The notes beneath the pieces were generated by a model. That model was given only the letters and a program-made list of their open reading frames with translations, was not told the DNA's origin and did no database searches. Shown in pieces: positions 45,899 through 57,528 of a stretch of DNA of 64,000 nt; the stretch's first letter is position 1, and each line of letters starts with the position of its first letter. The DNA comes from Microthyrium microscopicum (Eukaryota; Ascomycota; Dothideomycetes; Microthyriales; Microthyriaceae): the NCBI GenBank assembly GCA_010405405.1, contig MU004242.1:791769-855768 (forward strand), in the 5' to 3' direction. Both the position numbers and the translations under genes were made by a program.

Positions 45899-47790
45899 CT
45901 TTGCCTAATAGCTATAGTTGTATAAGAGGAGAGAATAATGTAATGTGTGGTAGTTATGCAAGCAAACAAAACCGTTTATTGTCGAAGTATCAAGGAATTT
46001 CAAAATGCGTTTCTTCTGCCACTTCCTTCTTCTCCTCTTGGGCACTGGACAGCATTTATAACGATGGGCATTGGACGTGCTTGCTGCTCGGTTGCAGCGA
46101 CGCTTGACCTTCTTCCAGACCCAACCATAGTGCGGTGCGGTTGCAAGAGAAGAAAAAATTCTTTCGCCTGTGCTTTTTCATGCCTGAAGTCGAGTCTCAG
46201 CAGTCAAAGCAGATGTGCGGTTGCACGTTTGTGGTTGTTATTCAGGCGCAAGCTGAGTCTAATGCATGGCATGCTCCACTAAGATTTGGCAATGTGCATA
46301 ATCATGTTGTCCAACTCAGATGGCGGAATTGACAGTTGCTTCACGCGTACGAACATTGTCTTCCAGCAATGGCACATAGCCGCGAAGCGACGGATTTGGG
46401 ATTTCTATTGGAGCGGATAAACAGACAAACGAGAACGCTGGATCATACGTGGCGTTGGAAAAAGTGGTTGAGTTTCTAGGTTAACATAAATTGCAGCTGG
46501 AAGCGAAGTTTTGCAGAGAGAGGAAACTTTTCACATCACGCTTAAGCAGCGCAACTGCGCTTCTTTCCGTGGTAGATTTGGTCGTATAATGGATGATCTT
46601 CTTTGCATCGTGGGGTTGGAAGTTTGGTTGCTTGGAGCAGTTGAAGTGAGGCAACAAGTAAGCCACTTTCTAGACCAATACGCCATAATTGCAAGATGTG
46701 GTAAGACGATCAATGGTCGCTCAGGGGAAGAAAAGGATTGAATGGTGAATCTCGAATTTTGATTTGCTGGTGAAGGAAACGAAGCGACGATATGTCGTGT
46801 AACACACAAAAAAGCCATCTTGAGTTTCTCTAGTAGTAACATATCACGACTAAGACAGGTCATTCGCCTCAATAAGCATATCCAATTATCCACCCCGGGG
46901 TCATCGCGTCAAAGGTTAGTTCTACAATCTCCACAAATGAAGCTTGCTGGAATGGGTATATTGTGCTTTGGCTAATTCGGGGATACTTCCCGCTGCAATG
47001 CACATTGACGTTGGAGGGTGAAGAAACGGTGCGCTGGTAACGATCCCGCCGCTCCCCGAAGAAACCAGCAAATGCGAAGGAGTCAACGAGAAGAAGCCAA
47101 CAAATGCGAGGCAGAGGTGCAGTTTGCATGACGATTGGTCGCTCTAGCCTTGTTCTCTCCTTCAATGAAGCAATGGCTGGTCTTGACTGGGAGTAAGAAG
47201 GATTTCAAGTACCTAGGCTTGCTTGTGGGTGGGAAGTATGACTTTTGTTACTTAAGGTCTAAGGAAATGCATCAAATGTCAGGCGTCCAAGATCCAGTTG
47301 GACGTTTGAAAGTACTAGTAGCCTTGTAGGCGATTGGATCTCGCAGTGCTTGCGGCGGATACTGCATAAAGGTTTAGCCAACGTCTTCTTACATAAAGAA
47401 TCAGGTGTCCAAGATGGTACAGTCGGATACTAACAAGTTGACAAATAGGCGATTCAAATTTATAATGTTTATGGCATTCGATACTGCAAGAAAAGCTTAG
47501 CGAAGTGCGCTTTCATTAAAACTTTCATAGTATTCAATACCTTCTCGGCCAAAAAATGCAGAACAAATGAAACAAAATCCAGAAGCGTACAACAAGCTTC
47601 TCATAGCCGAAATTTCAGCCCGATGTGTTGTGCCATAGCTCATCTTGCCAGCGAAGCGCGCAAAGCCAGCAACAGAAGTAGAATCGAAGAAAGGAAACCG
47701 CACAATAGAATATCAACCGGGTATGCCAAAAACTCCATCCAGTCCACTGAAATCCAAAAGAAAGACCATCCGTTGCCACTTTTCATCCAA
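45899..47790. other. Intergenic, no supported gene
   Basis: About 1.9 kb between two minus-strand genes. Many short frames overlap on both strands (46511-46893 region), with no domain, signal peptide or intron structure that holds together. The left end holds the promoter of the membrane-protein gene and the right end the SRC1 3' flank. Confidence 0.45.
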
Positions 47791-50006
47791 TCAGAAAGCT
47801 GGCCGTCCACTATCCCACTTATCAAAAGTCTTTGGACTCCCATTCGAACGTCGCAACTCCGACATGGGTGGACTACTATCAGTTTGTGGTTGAGCTGGTA
47901 GACTCCATCTTGCACTGGATCTCCTAGACCCATCCTCTCCATTTTCAATGGCACGAATCGGTCCGATCCACTTCCAGCCTCTTCCCACATCACCCGTGTC
48001 TAGCGCACCGGTCTTGGCGCGGACATTAGTATTTTGCTCGACGAGTTTTTCGACATGTTTCCATAACTTCTTGCGCCGAGACGCGCTGAACTCATGGCGA
48101 AGGACGTCGTCGCGTAGTTGATGGACGGAGAGATAGCCATCATAGCCTTGGGGGTCGTGAATGACGGCCGCGGCGTGCTCGGCGAGAGATTGGAAGACAT
48201 CGGATGCTAGAGTCTTTGCTTCGGCTTGCGTAGCTCGTGAGTCACGCAGCTGTCGGGCGGGTAGGATAGTGAAGAGGAGTGCGAGAATGGCGATTACAAG
48301 TTTCCGAGAATGTTGTTCCAAACTGCGTCGGAAGGATCGGCGGATGGCGCAGGAGAGGCTGATTTTTGCGAGAGAGGTGCTGTGGTAGCTGCGTTTGCGG
48401 GTGCTTCTGTAGGGGAGAAAGGGTGTCTGTTAGTTTGAGGCATTTACATCAGTATGATATGTCAAGCACATGCTACGAGATGCATGGCGCAAGGGAGTAG
48501 AGAACTTGGAATATAAACTTACTGGTCATCAGTTATGACGATTTCATCACGTCCTGCTAGGTCTTCGAGTGCTTGTGAGAACAAGATTTCAGCCTCCTCT
48601 GGGCTTACGTGTTTGCGAAAGCTGGAGAGGACTTCTTTTTTGAGCTCGGCTTCTTCAATCTTGGGTGACTTTGAGGTGCCGCACTCTGCGTCTGCGGAAG
48701 CTTTCCTAAGCTTTTCCACTGCAAAGTCGGCTACTGCTTTGATTCTTTTTGCTTTTGCGCTATCCGGTGCGCAAGTTGGTGGTAATGGAAGTAGACCGCC
48801 AAGTGAGAGTGGATGATTCTGAAGGACAAAGTCTTTCTCACACTCAGTTTTCAGATTCTGATAACAGCTAGCGTGAAGCGGACACTTTTCGCACTCGGGA
48901 CGTAAGCCATCTGCCCAAGGTGGAATTTCAACACCTGCGATGTTACCGGATGGTTCCCCTACACCGCAATATCCAACTTTGAACTTTTCTTCTCGATATA
49001 ACTGCCCAAAGCACGCTGAAACTACTAGAAGGAATGCGATGATGAATTGGCCAAGAGGTGCAAGATTCGCAGGTTGTCGACGTCGAACTGGAACTACAGC
49101 AGTTGGCCTATCTTTGCGATCATGCGCGAGAGCATGTTGTTCCTCTGGAGTAAACTCTTCTGTGACATCCATATCGTCTTCTGGGTCGTAGGAATTATTC
49201 AGGGGCAGGTCAACAACGGTATTATTAGTGACAGTAGTAGACGCATTATCGGTTTTTCTGCGTCCAACGGATTTGCGGCGTCTCGGAGCTTCCTCTGATG
49301 GGCCATCAGTCCGTCGTCTTCGTGATGATGACTCTGCTGGTGGCGAGCTCCCGCTCTGGAATGGATTGTCGGCTGAAAAGGGACTGTCATTGCCAAATTG
49401 TCGCCATGTCGCAGGATCCGACTCTTCTTTCTTGATTCCTGGAGTGGCTGTCGCACGGCGTGTATCTTGTACAGGACGCGATCTCGACCGCTCTTTAGAT
49501 GGTTCGACGCTCTTTCTTGTTGGCGCAGGAGTTTTGCGTCTTATGGTGGTAGGGGCGACTATCGTGTCATCGTTGTCTTCTTGAATTGGATCTCTGCTCT
49601 TTTTTGGAGCGGGAGTTCTACGTCGCGAAGTAGATGGGCGGGTAGCGCTTGATTCCGCTTGATCATCGGTGGAGGGTTTGGTCGACTTCTTTGGGCGTCC
49701 TCTTTTCTTGGGAGCTGGCTCTGGCTCCGGCTCATCATCATCGTCTTGGGTGCTTGCTATGCTGCTGGTCGCATCTTCGATACCAGTGCTAGATCTTTGG
49801 ATTTTGCGATGAGCGGCGAGAATCTTACGGGCCTTGGGTTTGAGGTCGGAGTTGAAAAGGGCGACGAGATCAGCCTTCTTCGCATTGGACGGGTATTTGA
49901 TGTCATGTGTTAGGAGGATATTGCGCAGACGAGGGACGACTAGCGTAGATGGGTCAAAGTTTGGTTGGAGATATGCCAACTCATCATCGGCGGAGAGGCT
50001 AGCCAT
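47791..50006 (-). CDS. SRC1: Inner nuclear membrane protein Src1/Heh1 (LEM-like HeH and MSC domains)
   Basis: Exons 48523-50006 and 47791-48406 on the minus strand (699 residues, normal for fungal Src1). The N-terminal HeH motif is 'LAYLQPNFDPSTLVVPRLRNILLTHDIKYPSNAKKADL', given here as positions ~11-48. A basic, Ser/Pro-rich nucleoplasmic region follows, including 'KKRGRPKKS' (AT-hook-like) and RRK-type clusters suited to nuclear import. The first membrane helix (~315-335, 'FIIAFLLVVSACFG') precedes the MSC domain, with lumenal Cys pairs 'CEKCPLHASC'. The intron lies within the lumenal region, just before the second helix 'LVIAILALLFTIL'. The C-terminal nucleoplasmic part has 'VFQSLAEHAAAVIHDP' and 'GRGWKWIGPI'. 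It tethers chromatin and supports nuclear-envelope/pore quality control. It is divergent from the nuclease gene. Confidence 0.92.
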
Positions 50007-50667
50007 GATTTAAAGTCGAGGGTAGGGTGTAGGGATGAGGGATTGAGGAAACGGGAGGATAGAGGCAAAGTGGTAGAGATACTCAGATACTCACTGACGG
50101 GTGATGTAAACATTCAAGAGTTGAAGTGTTTTGGGTCCGAGCTTCAACTCTAGCTGTATCTGGTCTGGCGTTGCTTGTCTGGCCATGATTCTTATCCGCC
50201 ATCCGCCATCCGTCTTCCGCGCGTCTAGCGGGCCGCTTTCTGCCTTGGTTCGCCACACTCTGAAGCCTTGATGCCTTGATCCCAGCATCGCGTTCAATGT
50301 TCAACATTTGAACAGTTGAAGATTGAATCTCTACCGTATTTCCAGTAACCGCACCATAAATTATACACCATACAGCTTCATGGCCTACCAAACTATTTTC
50401 GTCGCCTCTGGGGATCACATCGATTGCCAATGATGCTTTGGTGCTGAATGCTGATGGCTTCGTCTAACTTGTAGTACTTTCAACGTCGCCAAATTTTTAA
50501 GAGGACCTACGGTAGGTATCCATCGATCAGGGTGAGTATACCTAGACTACTCCCAATCTCTACTAAGCCTGCTTGTAGAACCTCAAAGTCCCTCGAAATC
50601 CTTCCAGTACATAGCCTGATCTTTGCGCTGCCCCAAAGATGCTTCTCGATTGTATGCTGCCCGCAAA
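50007..50667. promoter_or_regulatory. Divergent promoter between SRC1 and the nuclease gene
   Basis: About 660 bases shared by two divergently oriented genes. No gene is seen. The alternative forward frame 50532-51083 overlaps the nuclease first exon and lacks a domain. Confidence 0.5.
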
Positions 50668-53600
50668 ATGTCCTCCATTCGCCTTACACCATTCACCAAA
50701 GACTACATAGAGGCTTTATCAAGGCTTCCAACTTGCCCAGCACCAAAAACAAATATAGTGCACGCCCAGTGGGACCTATATTCTCAGCACAGGAGAAGAT
50801 TGGTCAATCTATTCGCAAGAGACAAATGGCCAGAAATATCAGTCAAGCATCCTCAGGTGCTCCGCCCCTACGTATTCGATCCGAAGGTGGACAAATGGGA
50901 ACATATTGCAAAGACTCATGGCAAACCCCTGCATCGTGGCAAAGTTGTGCGAGTGTATTCATACAACCGCTTTGCCCACTCTTGGGGTGTAGAGCGCATG
51001 TCTGCGCTATTGGACTATTTGAAGACAAAAGTCGGCCCCGACCCAAATGCAAGCGTCATTATGCTACAGGAAGTTCAGGATAGTACCTACAATGTTCTAA
51101 TGAACCATCCTTGGGTCAAAGAGCACTATGTTTTGTCGAATATTTCCAAACCCGAGAGTGTATACACCGACATCCCAGATGAGTCCTTCACAGTTAAGCT
51201 CGAAGAATGGACATCATCAACTCATGCCACTTCGATGCTAGTGTCAAAAGATCTTTCCATTCTCAATTGTGTGCGCATTCCTTTCGAGAACACGTTCTCA
51301 GGACGAGAAGCACTGGTAAGACGCACCCTCATTATTGGCATAAGTTGACCTTCTCTGGAATGCTACTCAAAGCCTCAATGCTGAGCATTATTTCAGCGGA
51401 GCACCTTAGCCAACACCAATCCATGCGCCGAGTCGACGCTGACAGGACCAGGTGATAGACATTGCTCTCGCCCAAAATGACAGCTCGTCCCCACCCGAGG
51501 CATTTCGGTTGTGCACCGCTCATCTAGAGGCAAATATTTTACCCGCAAGGTTAAGCCAGTTAAACTTACTCTCCACTATTCTTGAAGGATCGCTGCCGGC
51601 CCCTTACACCATCCGGGCAGGTTTGTTGGGAGGTGATATGAACAAGCTTAACATACCATCGACCCACAGGCATCGTGCGCCCTCTAGAGGAAATCTGAAG
51701 GATGCTTGGGATGACCAATTTAGGCCTCTGGTCCCCAACAAATCACAATTTGATTCTTCAGCTGCCCATAGCTTGCAATTAAATGCTACCAGTGGAACTC
51801 ATAGTCGTCGAATATCGCGACCAACTGCACACTCTGCACAAAAAGACGATATGTTATCGCCTCTCCTAGCTCTCCAAGACCTTGAGCGCGATCTTCCTCA
51901 AAATCAAAATGATTCTCCACTGAGGCCCGCCATACCTGAGAAAACAAATTTCGATTATCCGAGTAATACAAGCTCACAATCAACGGTACCATTCACGTAC
52001 GAGGCGTCACGAATCAGAAATCGAAAGCTAAGAAGTAGACCGCGAGTAAGTCTTATCGATATCCTGTGTGAAAGGATCAACATTAACACATTTTGGGTGC
52101 GGTTCCATTCCAGGATACTGGAGCGCATAAAAGCTAAAATACGCTTTTCAAACATACAGAGCAAGCAGATTAGCTTCTCCGCAACTTCCGTTGCTGAGGA
52201 AGTTATCCCTAGCCTGGCGCAGGAACATGCATTGGACATCACGTCCTCTTCACCAACACATGAGTCACAAGCAATCAATTTTCTGCCAAAAAGGTTAGGA
52301 ATTAATGCAAGGAAGAAAAAATCTTATTGGGCAAGGAAGAAGTTGCGGCGCATGAAGGCTGCAATACACTCTCGATACGCACAAAACTTGATCAGTCACT
52401 CGGACTCAGTCAGTGAAAAGATGGAGGACGAGGTCCCTATAGAAGAGTATAGAACGGGCGCCACGACCCCTTCCGTACTGAATGGATCAACCTCCACGGA
52501 GGTCAAGACGATTTCAAAGGGCACAGCCCCAACCGCCGCTCCTGTGCTTAGAGGACAACATCCATATTTTCATTGCAGTCCGGGAGAAGGCGCAATCGTA
52601 TCAGATCCTGCTGTTGCACACCAATTGCCGCTGCTAGCAAACGACTCGTCGAATATTGGGTCAATGTCTAGGTCTGCTTATCACCCCCCGCGACATGGCA
52701 CAGTTGAGACGTCAAAGGAAGCAATATCAGCGGGGAAACGACCTGCTAATCCACCTGCTGGTTATGAAGGAATCAAACCCAGATTATGGAAGCCAACTCT
52801 GGTGAGGAAGCATCTCGTCTCCTCAGACAGGGAGCATAAAACGTTGGAGTTGTCAGAACACCAAATTGTGTACCATTCTCATATCCCAGCAGTGGCTCGA
52901 GAAAAGTCGGCTGTCACAAAGCTCGAGGCCCCGTCGGACGGAGAAGCATTTTGTGTTCCGTCAATCACTGAGCAGCCAGTATCATCATCGTTAGAACAAC
53001 AAAATCTGACCGATGTTGAGATGCCAGCGGTATCTCGAGAACAGTCAGCCCTTGGCAAGCTGAAGGCCATGTCAGATGGAGAAATATGTACTCGGACGCC
53101 AGCAAGTACAGGACGAAAGGAGTCATTGCCCTATAAGCAATTGCTAGACGAGGAATCTAAAGATCGTGCGCTACGGACGAAAATATTGCCTTTCTATCAC
53201 GCAATCAGCAGTAAAAAGCACTACCACACTGTAACGCGAAAGCGACAATTTCGCGAAGGCCTGCACATGCAGGGTCTGCGACAGGCGTTAAAGAAAACGG
53301 AATTCACTGTTCCTGCTAGCTTTCAGCATCTACTCACTCAACCATTCATCGACCGGTTCTGGAGCGCCCCTGATGGAAGCATCAGGCGAAAACAGAAAGA
53401 CTTGTTCTCGGAAAATGATAACGATACAGACAAATGGTCCACTAGTTCCCCCTTCATCCCAATTGAGCTCCGACGAGATCTCCTTCAAAAGTTCCATGAT
53501 AGAAGCGGGCACTCGTCTTGGCCAGGTCATGCCAGTCTTATTGAAGCAGAGGGATGGTGGCCGGGGATGGAGGATGACTTCCGTGAATTTCACAAGTTCT

Positions 53601-54475
53601 GTCCTGTTTGTCAAAGCAAGCAGGGTGATGGAGAGAACAACCACGATGAAGCTAGCCCATCATCTACATTGGAGGACGCAATCAGTCGTCAAGTCGGCTC
53701 ACTTTATTTTCCCCGTGTTCCTGTGCGGGGAACTCTCCCTACTCCTGCTCCAAGTCCGATCACCCATACGCAAGCGAAAACCCCACCTCTTCTCGTCAGG
53801 AAATATCAATCTAATAGCTCATACCCTCTCGTGGAAAAGCATCTCATCGCTTGGGAGGATCATGGCAGGCACTATACTCCTATTGTAAGCCATGGTGTGG
53901 TAGAGAATACTAAACGAGCCCCTACTCCGCTCCCCAAATCACCATCTAATTTTGACCATGATCGCGATAACCGATGGAGTCGCCGTTCACGGGCAAAGAT
54001 GGACATCCACACCAACTACGCCATAGCCATCGCCGAGCACAGAAAACTCGGCCTCGAACCCAGCACAATACAGGACCACTTCCCTTATGCTGGCCGGTAC
54101 GAAGGATCTACTTACGGCTTCCATATTAAACCGGGCGGCTCGTTAGTCTGGCCGAAGCGGCTAGACAGATTTTTCTACACCGGGTCGCTGGAGACTGTGG
54201 CGCTTGGCAACGGCGAAGACCAGGTGCGCAATGTTGGACGTTTGGGTATCGGTCTCAAGACCACAGTTGATGCCTGGAGAGCCGAGAAGGATGGACAGCC
54301 GGGTCAGTCGCACGGGCGCGACCGTCCGTATGTTGACTATATTTCGCTCGAAACGCTTGCTTCGCAGCAGCTGAGTGTTCATACGTGGTCGCGGATACGG
54401 AAGTTAGAAAAGGTCCGACATGATATTTGGGTTAGCGATCATTTTGGCATATGTGTTGGCGTTAGAGTACTTTGA
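50668..54475 (+). CDS. EEP-superfamily (TDP2-like) phosphodiesterase split by an insert with an integrase-type HHCC zinc domain
   Basis: Exons 50668-51315 and 51452-54475 (1223 residues). The 136-base intron GTAAGA, GCTGAC branch, CCAG keeps phase. The endonuclease/exonuclease/phosphatase core is readable in two parts. N-terminal: 'VRVYSYNRFAHSW' (Asn), 'ASVIMLQEVQDS' (Glu), 'FRLCTAHLEA' (His) and 'LGGDMNKLN' (Asp/Asn). C-terminal: 'TYGFHIKP', 'KRLDRFFYTG', 'GRLGIGLKTTVDAW' and 'WVSDHFGICVGVRVL' (Asp-His). Close fungal relatives go from the GDMN block to the TWG block within a few dozen residues. Here roughly 780 residues (about 51740-54100) intervene, low-complexity and basic at first. At about 53455-53635 lies 'LLQKFHDRSGH', then 'EGWWPGMEDDF' and 'CPVCQSKQ', the H-H-C-C fold of Ty3/Gypsy-type integrases. 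The frame is open throughout. Probable role: phosphodiester or DNA-end cleavage with altered targeting (inference). Confidence 0.8.
53330..53650 (+). other. Exapted integrase-type zinc-binding (H2C2) segment inside host gene
   Basis: Sub-feature of the preceding gene. The segment 'DGSIRRKQ' (~53371), then 'IPIELRRDLLQKFHDRSGH' and the WWPGM and CPVC blocks has the order seen in the linker and N-terminal zinc domain of Ty3/Gypsy-like (chromovirus-kin) integrases. Only this part is recognisable: no reverse transcriptase, RNase H or integrase core is seen, and no terminal repeats flank it. Composition matches the host gene rather than RIP-decayed repeats. This suggests old capture, kept as coding sequence. 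Confidence 0.7.
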
Positions 54476-55003
54476 GTTGTCGGGACGCATTAGCTGTATT
54501 ATATTCCAATCTGTAGATAATATGTATGATAGAAAGAGACCTCGCCCTGACACATAATTTGACTCCATTAGCCTGATGTTGAATGTTCGCTGTTACAAAT
54601 GCCTTGGATGTGATAAGTTCCAGTCTAATCATTGCTCTCACCTACAATCATAGAGTAGCTAACAATGGAACACCTATTCTCATTTGACCACCTTGATATG
54701 TTCAAAACTAGTTCTGAAGCCCTGTCGAGTGGAGAGGTTGGTACCGTAGCATACTTAGTACTGAATGGTATACAGAACATGTATACGACTGGGACAGTTG
54801 CTACTTCCAGGTCCGTCTGAGGATCTTATTGTCGTGCATCCGGGTATTTGAGCACAAAGAAGTTGTCACCAATGAGACCAACTCAGAAAACGTCTTGTTG
54901 GGGTCTTGACGAGTGCCGAATTGATGGTTGCAGGTGATCATATGAGACATATTGTGAGATGACATGGTACTAGGTAAAAGATGAGCAGTGTAGAATGCGC
55001 TAT
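54476..55003. other. Intergenic between convergent genes
   Basis: About 530 bases, no gene seen. Confidence 0.45.
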
Positions 55004-55705
55004 TCACACTCTGCTCTTCTTACATCCCTTCCGCAGTAGGTCGTCCTCGTCGCCTGAGCGTCTTTTAGGTTGTGCTTGCTCCCTCACAGAGGACACCGTT
55101 CCACTTCCTAAAGCTATGAGTTCCTTGAATTTGAGGCGTAATCGATTTGACGCTCGGAATCCAAATCCACGTTCTATGACCGGCCAAACAGCAGAGTTCT
55201 GGGCTTCCTGGTCCAGTTGAGACATGACTCTCAACAAGACCTCTTCAATAAGGTTGAGGTCAATTCTTGTGATCGATGTTTGCATCATCTCTGATAACTT
55301 ATTCAGAAAAGAGTGTATTTCAGCAGCCTGGGGAAATGGAAGCTGGCCCCCATGGCAGATGCTCGATAATGATTCTTGCATCACATTAATCCTAGAGACG
55401 ATGTCATCTAGCAACCCCAGGTAAAACGTCTGACATGATACTGAAGGAGGAAACAACAAAGAGGCAAATAGTAATGGCTGCCAAGCGATGAAAGGATCTG
55501 CTCCGCTTTCAAGCATTAGGGAGAATATCTTCTTTTCAAGTCCCCATATCAAGCTGTTGTTGTCTTTCATGAGTTGACTCAACATCAAACTCCATACAGT
55601 TTGCTGCGATACCTGATCAATCTCATTCGGATTCGCGTTATGGAGCAGAAGAATTCGTAAATTTTCGAGGTGCAGGGGCTCGGTGGTGAAGTCTGTGTGG
55701 CTCAT
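55004..55705 (-). pseudogene. Truncated C-terminal part of an ankyrin/NACHT-type protein
   Basis: A 233-codon frame from ATG 55705. It opens 'HLENLRILLLHNANPNEID' and about 45 residues later has 'IFSLMLESGADPFI'. These are two degenerate ankyrin-like units in the spacing seen at the C-termini of fungal NACHT-ankyrin proteins ('TVWSLMLSQL' between them is typical of those tails). The rest is helical and ends with a basic tail (DLLRKGCKKSRV). There is no N-terminal effector or NTPase domain, and a stop lies three codons before the ATG. It is therefore either a truncated copy or the last exon of a gene whose 5' part is gone. An upstream exon spliced at a TAG near 55715 is possible. Confidence 0.5.
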
Positions 55706-56065
55706 TTGTGGCTACTATGCAAGCCTACAAATGCAACTGGCGAAGTAAAGACGATACTGCTTGCACAGTCAATGATATCGGTGCGAAGATACTCAATGTT
55801 GAGATCTTATTCCCGGTGCTTTATATTCGGACAGACCACAGAGCGATCCATTGAGGGCCAAATATCTATTTTAACAAGCAATGACAGGGCTTTTCAGGCC
55901 ATTGATATCTGATAACTTTATTTGAATTAAGCCTTCTCATATGTGCCAGTGTAATTATACCGGGCTTGCGCGGAGCACGATTTGAGATGCTTACTACCAT
56001 TCACCGCTGTACACAAACTCCATACTTGAGGTGATCGTGAGAAGCATCTGCTCAAAACAAACATC
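55706..56065. other. Divergent upstream region, no gene seen
   Basis: 360 bases between the ankyrin fragment and the kelch gene. It holds the kelch promoter. Confidence 0.45.
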
Positions 56066-57076
56066 ATGGGCAGATATAGCTCCCTAGCCACACTTGCCCT
56101 TCTATTCACCGCAATAACAGCACTTCCCCAAAGCCCGCCGTCCACAAACTGCTTCAGAGCCCTTGCTCCCATCGCCGAAGGCGCCAGACAAGAACATGGC
56201 GCCGCAGCAGTCGGAACGAATCTTTATATCGTCGCTGGCATGCGCAACTGGAAGCTAGGTACCTCCGTCGAGAAGTACGACACCATCGCCAATAAATGGT
56301 CCACTGTAGCGCCGACGGAAATGGGTATGCACCATCCGAACGTCGCGTCCGTTGACGGAAAGGTGTATTTACTTGGCGGTCTCACCACTTTACCAAACGT
56401 CACTTCTGGATTATGGCCGAGCGAGTTGAATGTACGCTGCTATGCGTATGACCCAGCAAAAGATACATGGGAGAAGCTGGCGCCGTTGCCGGATCCGAGG
56501 GGTAGTGCGATGATTGCAGTACATGGCAAGAAGATATATCTAGTCGGCGGCGTCGTTGGGCCTGGAAAGGTGTTGGATGTAGTATCCGTGTATGATACCG
56601 TGAGCAACACGTGGTCCAAACTGTCCGACAAACCACTTCCCGAAGGACGAGATCATGGCGGCGGGGCTGTCGTTGGCGATACGTTTTACGCAGTCGCAGG
56701 TCGCCTAGGCTCACAAACTTCGCGCCAGAACTCCCTGTATGCGCTGAATCTAGTGGATCCAGCGGCGAAATGGCAGACACTTATGAATATGCCAAGCGCG
56801 CGAGGAGGCATCGCGGTGTCAGCGTTGGGAAGGAAGATATATGTCTTTGGTGGTGAGGGAAATCCGGAGCCCAATACGCAGGGCGTGTATTCCAACGTCG
56901 AGTCCTTTGATACTGAGACTAAGTCTTGGGCTGTTGAAGCTCCGATGAAAGTACCCCGACACGGAACTCCTGCTACGACTGTTGGAGATCGTATCTTCAT
57001 TGCGGGTGGTGGAGTGGCTCAGGGTGGAGCTAAAGGTGTTGCTACTGTAGAGTCTTACGGGCCTGGACCGTGTTAG
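56066..57076 (+). CDS. Secreted kelch-repeat beta-propeller protein
   Basis: Single exon, 336 residues. The signal peptide is 'MGRYSSLATLALLFTAITALPQ'. Kelch units recur every ~50 residues, each with a GG-type or related turn and a spaced Tyr/Trp: 'GTNLYIVAGM'/'NKWSTVAP', 'DGKVYLLGGL'/'DTWEKLAPLP', 'GKKIYLVGGV'/'NTWSKLSDKP', 'GDTFYAVAGR'/'AKWQTLMNMP', 'GRKIYVFGGE'/'KSWAVEAPM' and 'GDRIFIAGGG'. Six blades fit one closed propeller. The predicted location is extracellular or cell wall. Unlike galactose-oxidase relatives, I see no Cys-Tyr copper site or extra domains, so a binding rather than enzymatic role is likelier. The protein appears complete. Confidence 0.87.
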   Translation: MGRYSSLATLALLFTAITALPQSPPSTNCFRALAPIAEGARQEHGAAAVGTNLYIVAGMRNWKLGTSVEKYDTIANKWSTVAPTEMGMHHPNVASVDGKVYLLGGLTTLPNVTSGLWPSELNVRCYAYDPAKDTWEKLAPLPDPRGSAMIAVHGKKIYLVGGVVGPGKVLDVVSVYDTVSNTWSKLSDKPLPEGRDHGGGAVVGDTFYAVAGRLGSQTSRQNSLYALNLVDPAAKWQTLMNMPSARGGIAVSALGRKIYVFGGEGNPEPNTQGVYSNVESFDTETKSWAVEAPMKVPRHGTPATTVGDRIFIAGGGVAQGGAKGVATVESYGPGPC

Positions 57077-57528
57077 TAGTGTTGATATCGATGTATATGT
57101 AATGATACTCCCAAGGTTGAGGTCTTTTTACTTGCGAGAGTCGTTCAAATATTCGGTAATCCCACAGATCGTGGCGTCGTAAGCGCTGGGGAAGCAGAGC
57201 CTCAATTCAGCCCCCAAAAATCTGGGGAACCACCACCCAAAAATGACAGCATTGAACCTTCCTTGGCCACCATGATTCTGGGTAGAGATTGGCAGGTCCA
57301 ACGCGTCGATTTGACTCTTTCGTGATGAAGTCCCGCTGCGACTTGCCAAAGTACCTTTGTATGACCTGCTGACCATCGCGCCTTTCTGTACTATGTGTAG
57401 CCGCCTATTTTCATCACAGAGTTCCAGAGTGTTCAATTGACACTGTTGAAATCCCCGGAACGCCTGAATTGGATAGACCGCGTTTTTTGCAGCTAGGGAA
57501 TACCACAAATGGCATGTAGCACTCCGAA
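57077..57528. other. Intergenic, no gene seen
   Basis: About 450 bases. A minus-strand frame (57128-57508) has no domain. Confidence 0.45.

Noticed and set aside
46481-46893. Several 60-120 codon frames on both strands
   Set aside because: Mutually overlapping, no domain or splice structure.
50532-51083. Forward 183-codon frame overlapping the nuclease first exon
   Set aside because: Different frame from the clear EEP coding sequence; no domain.
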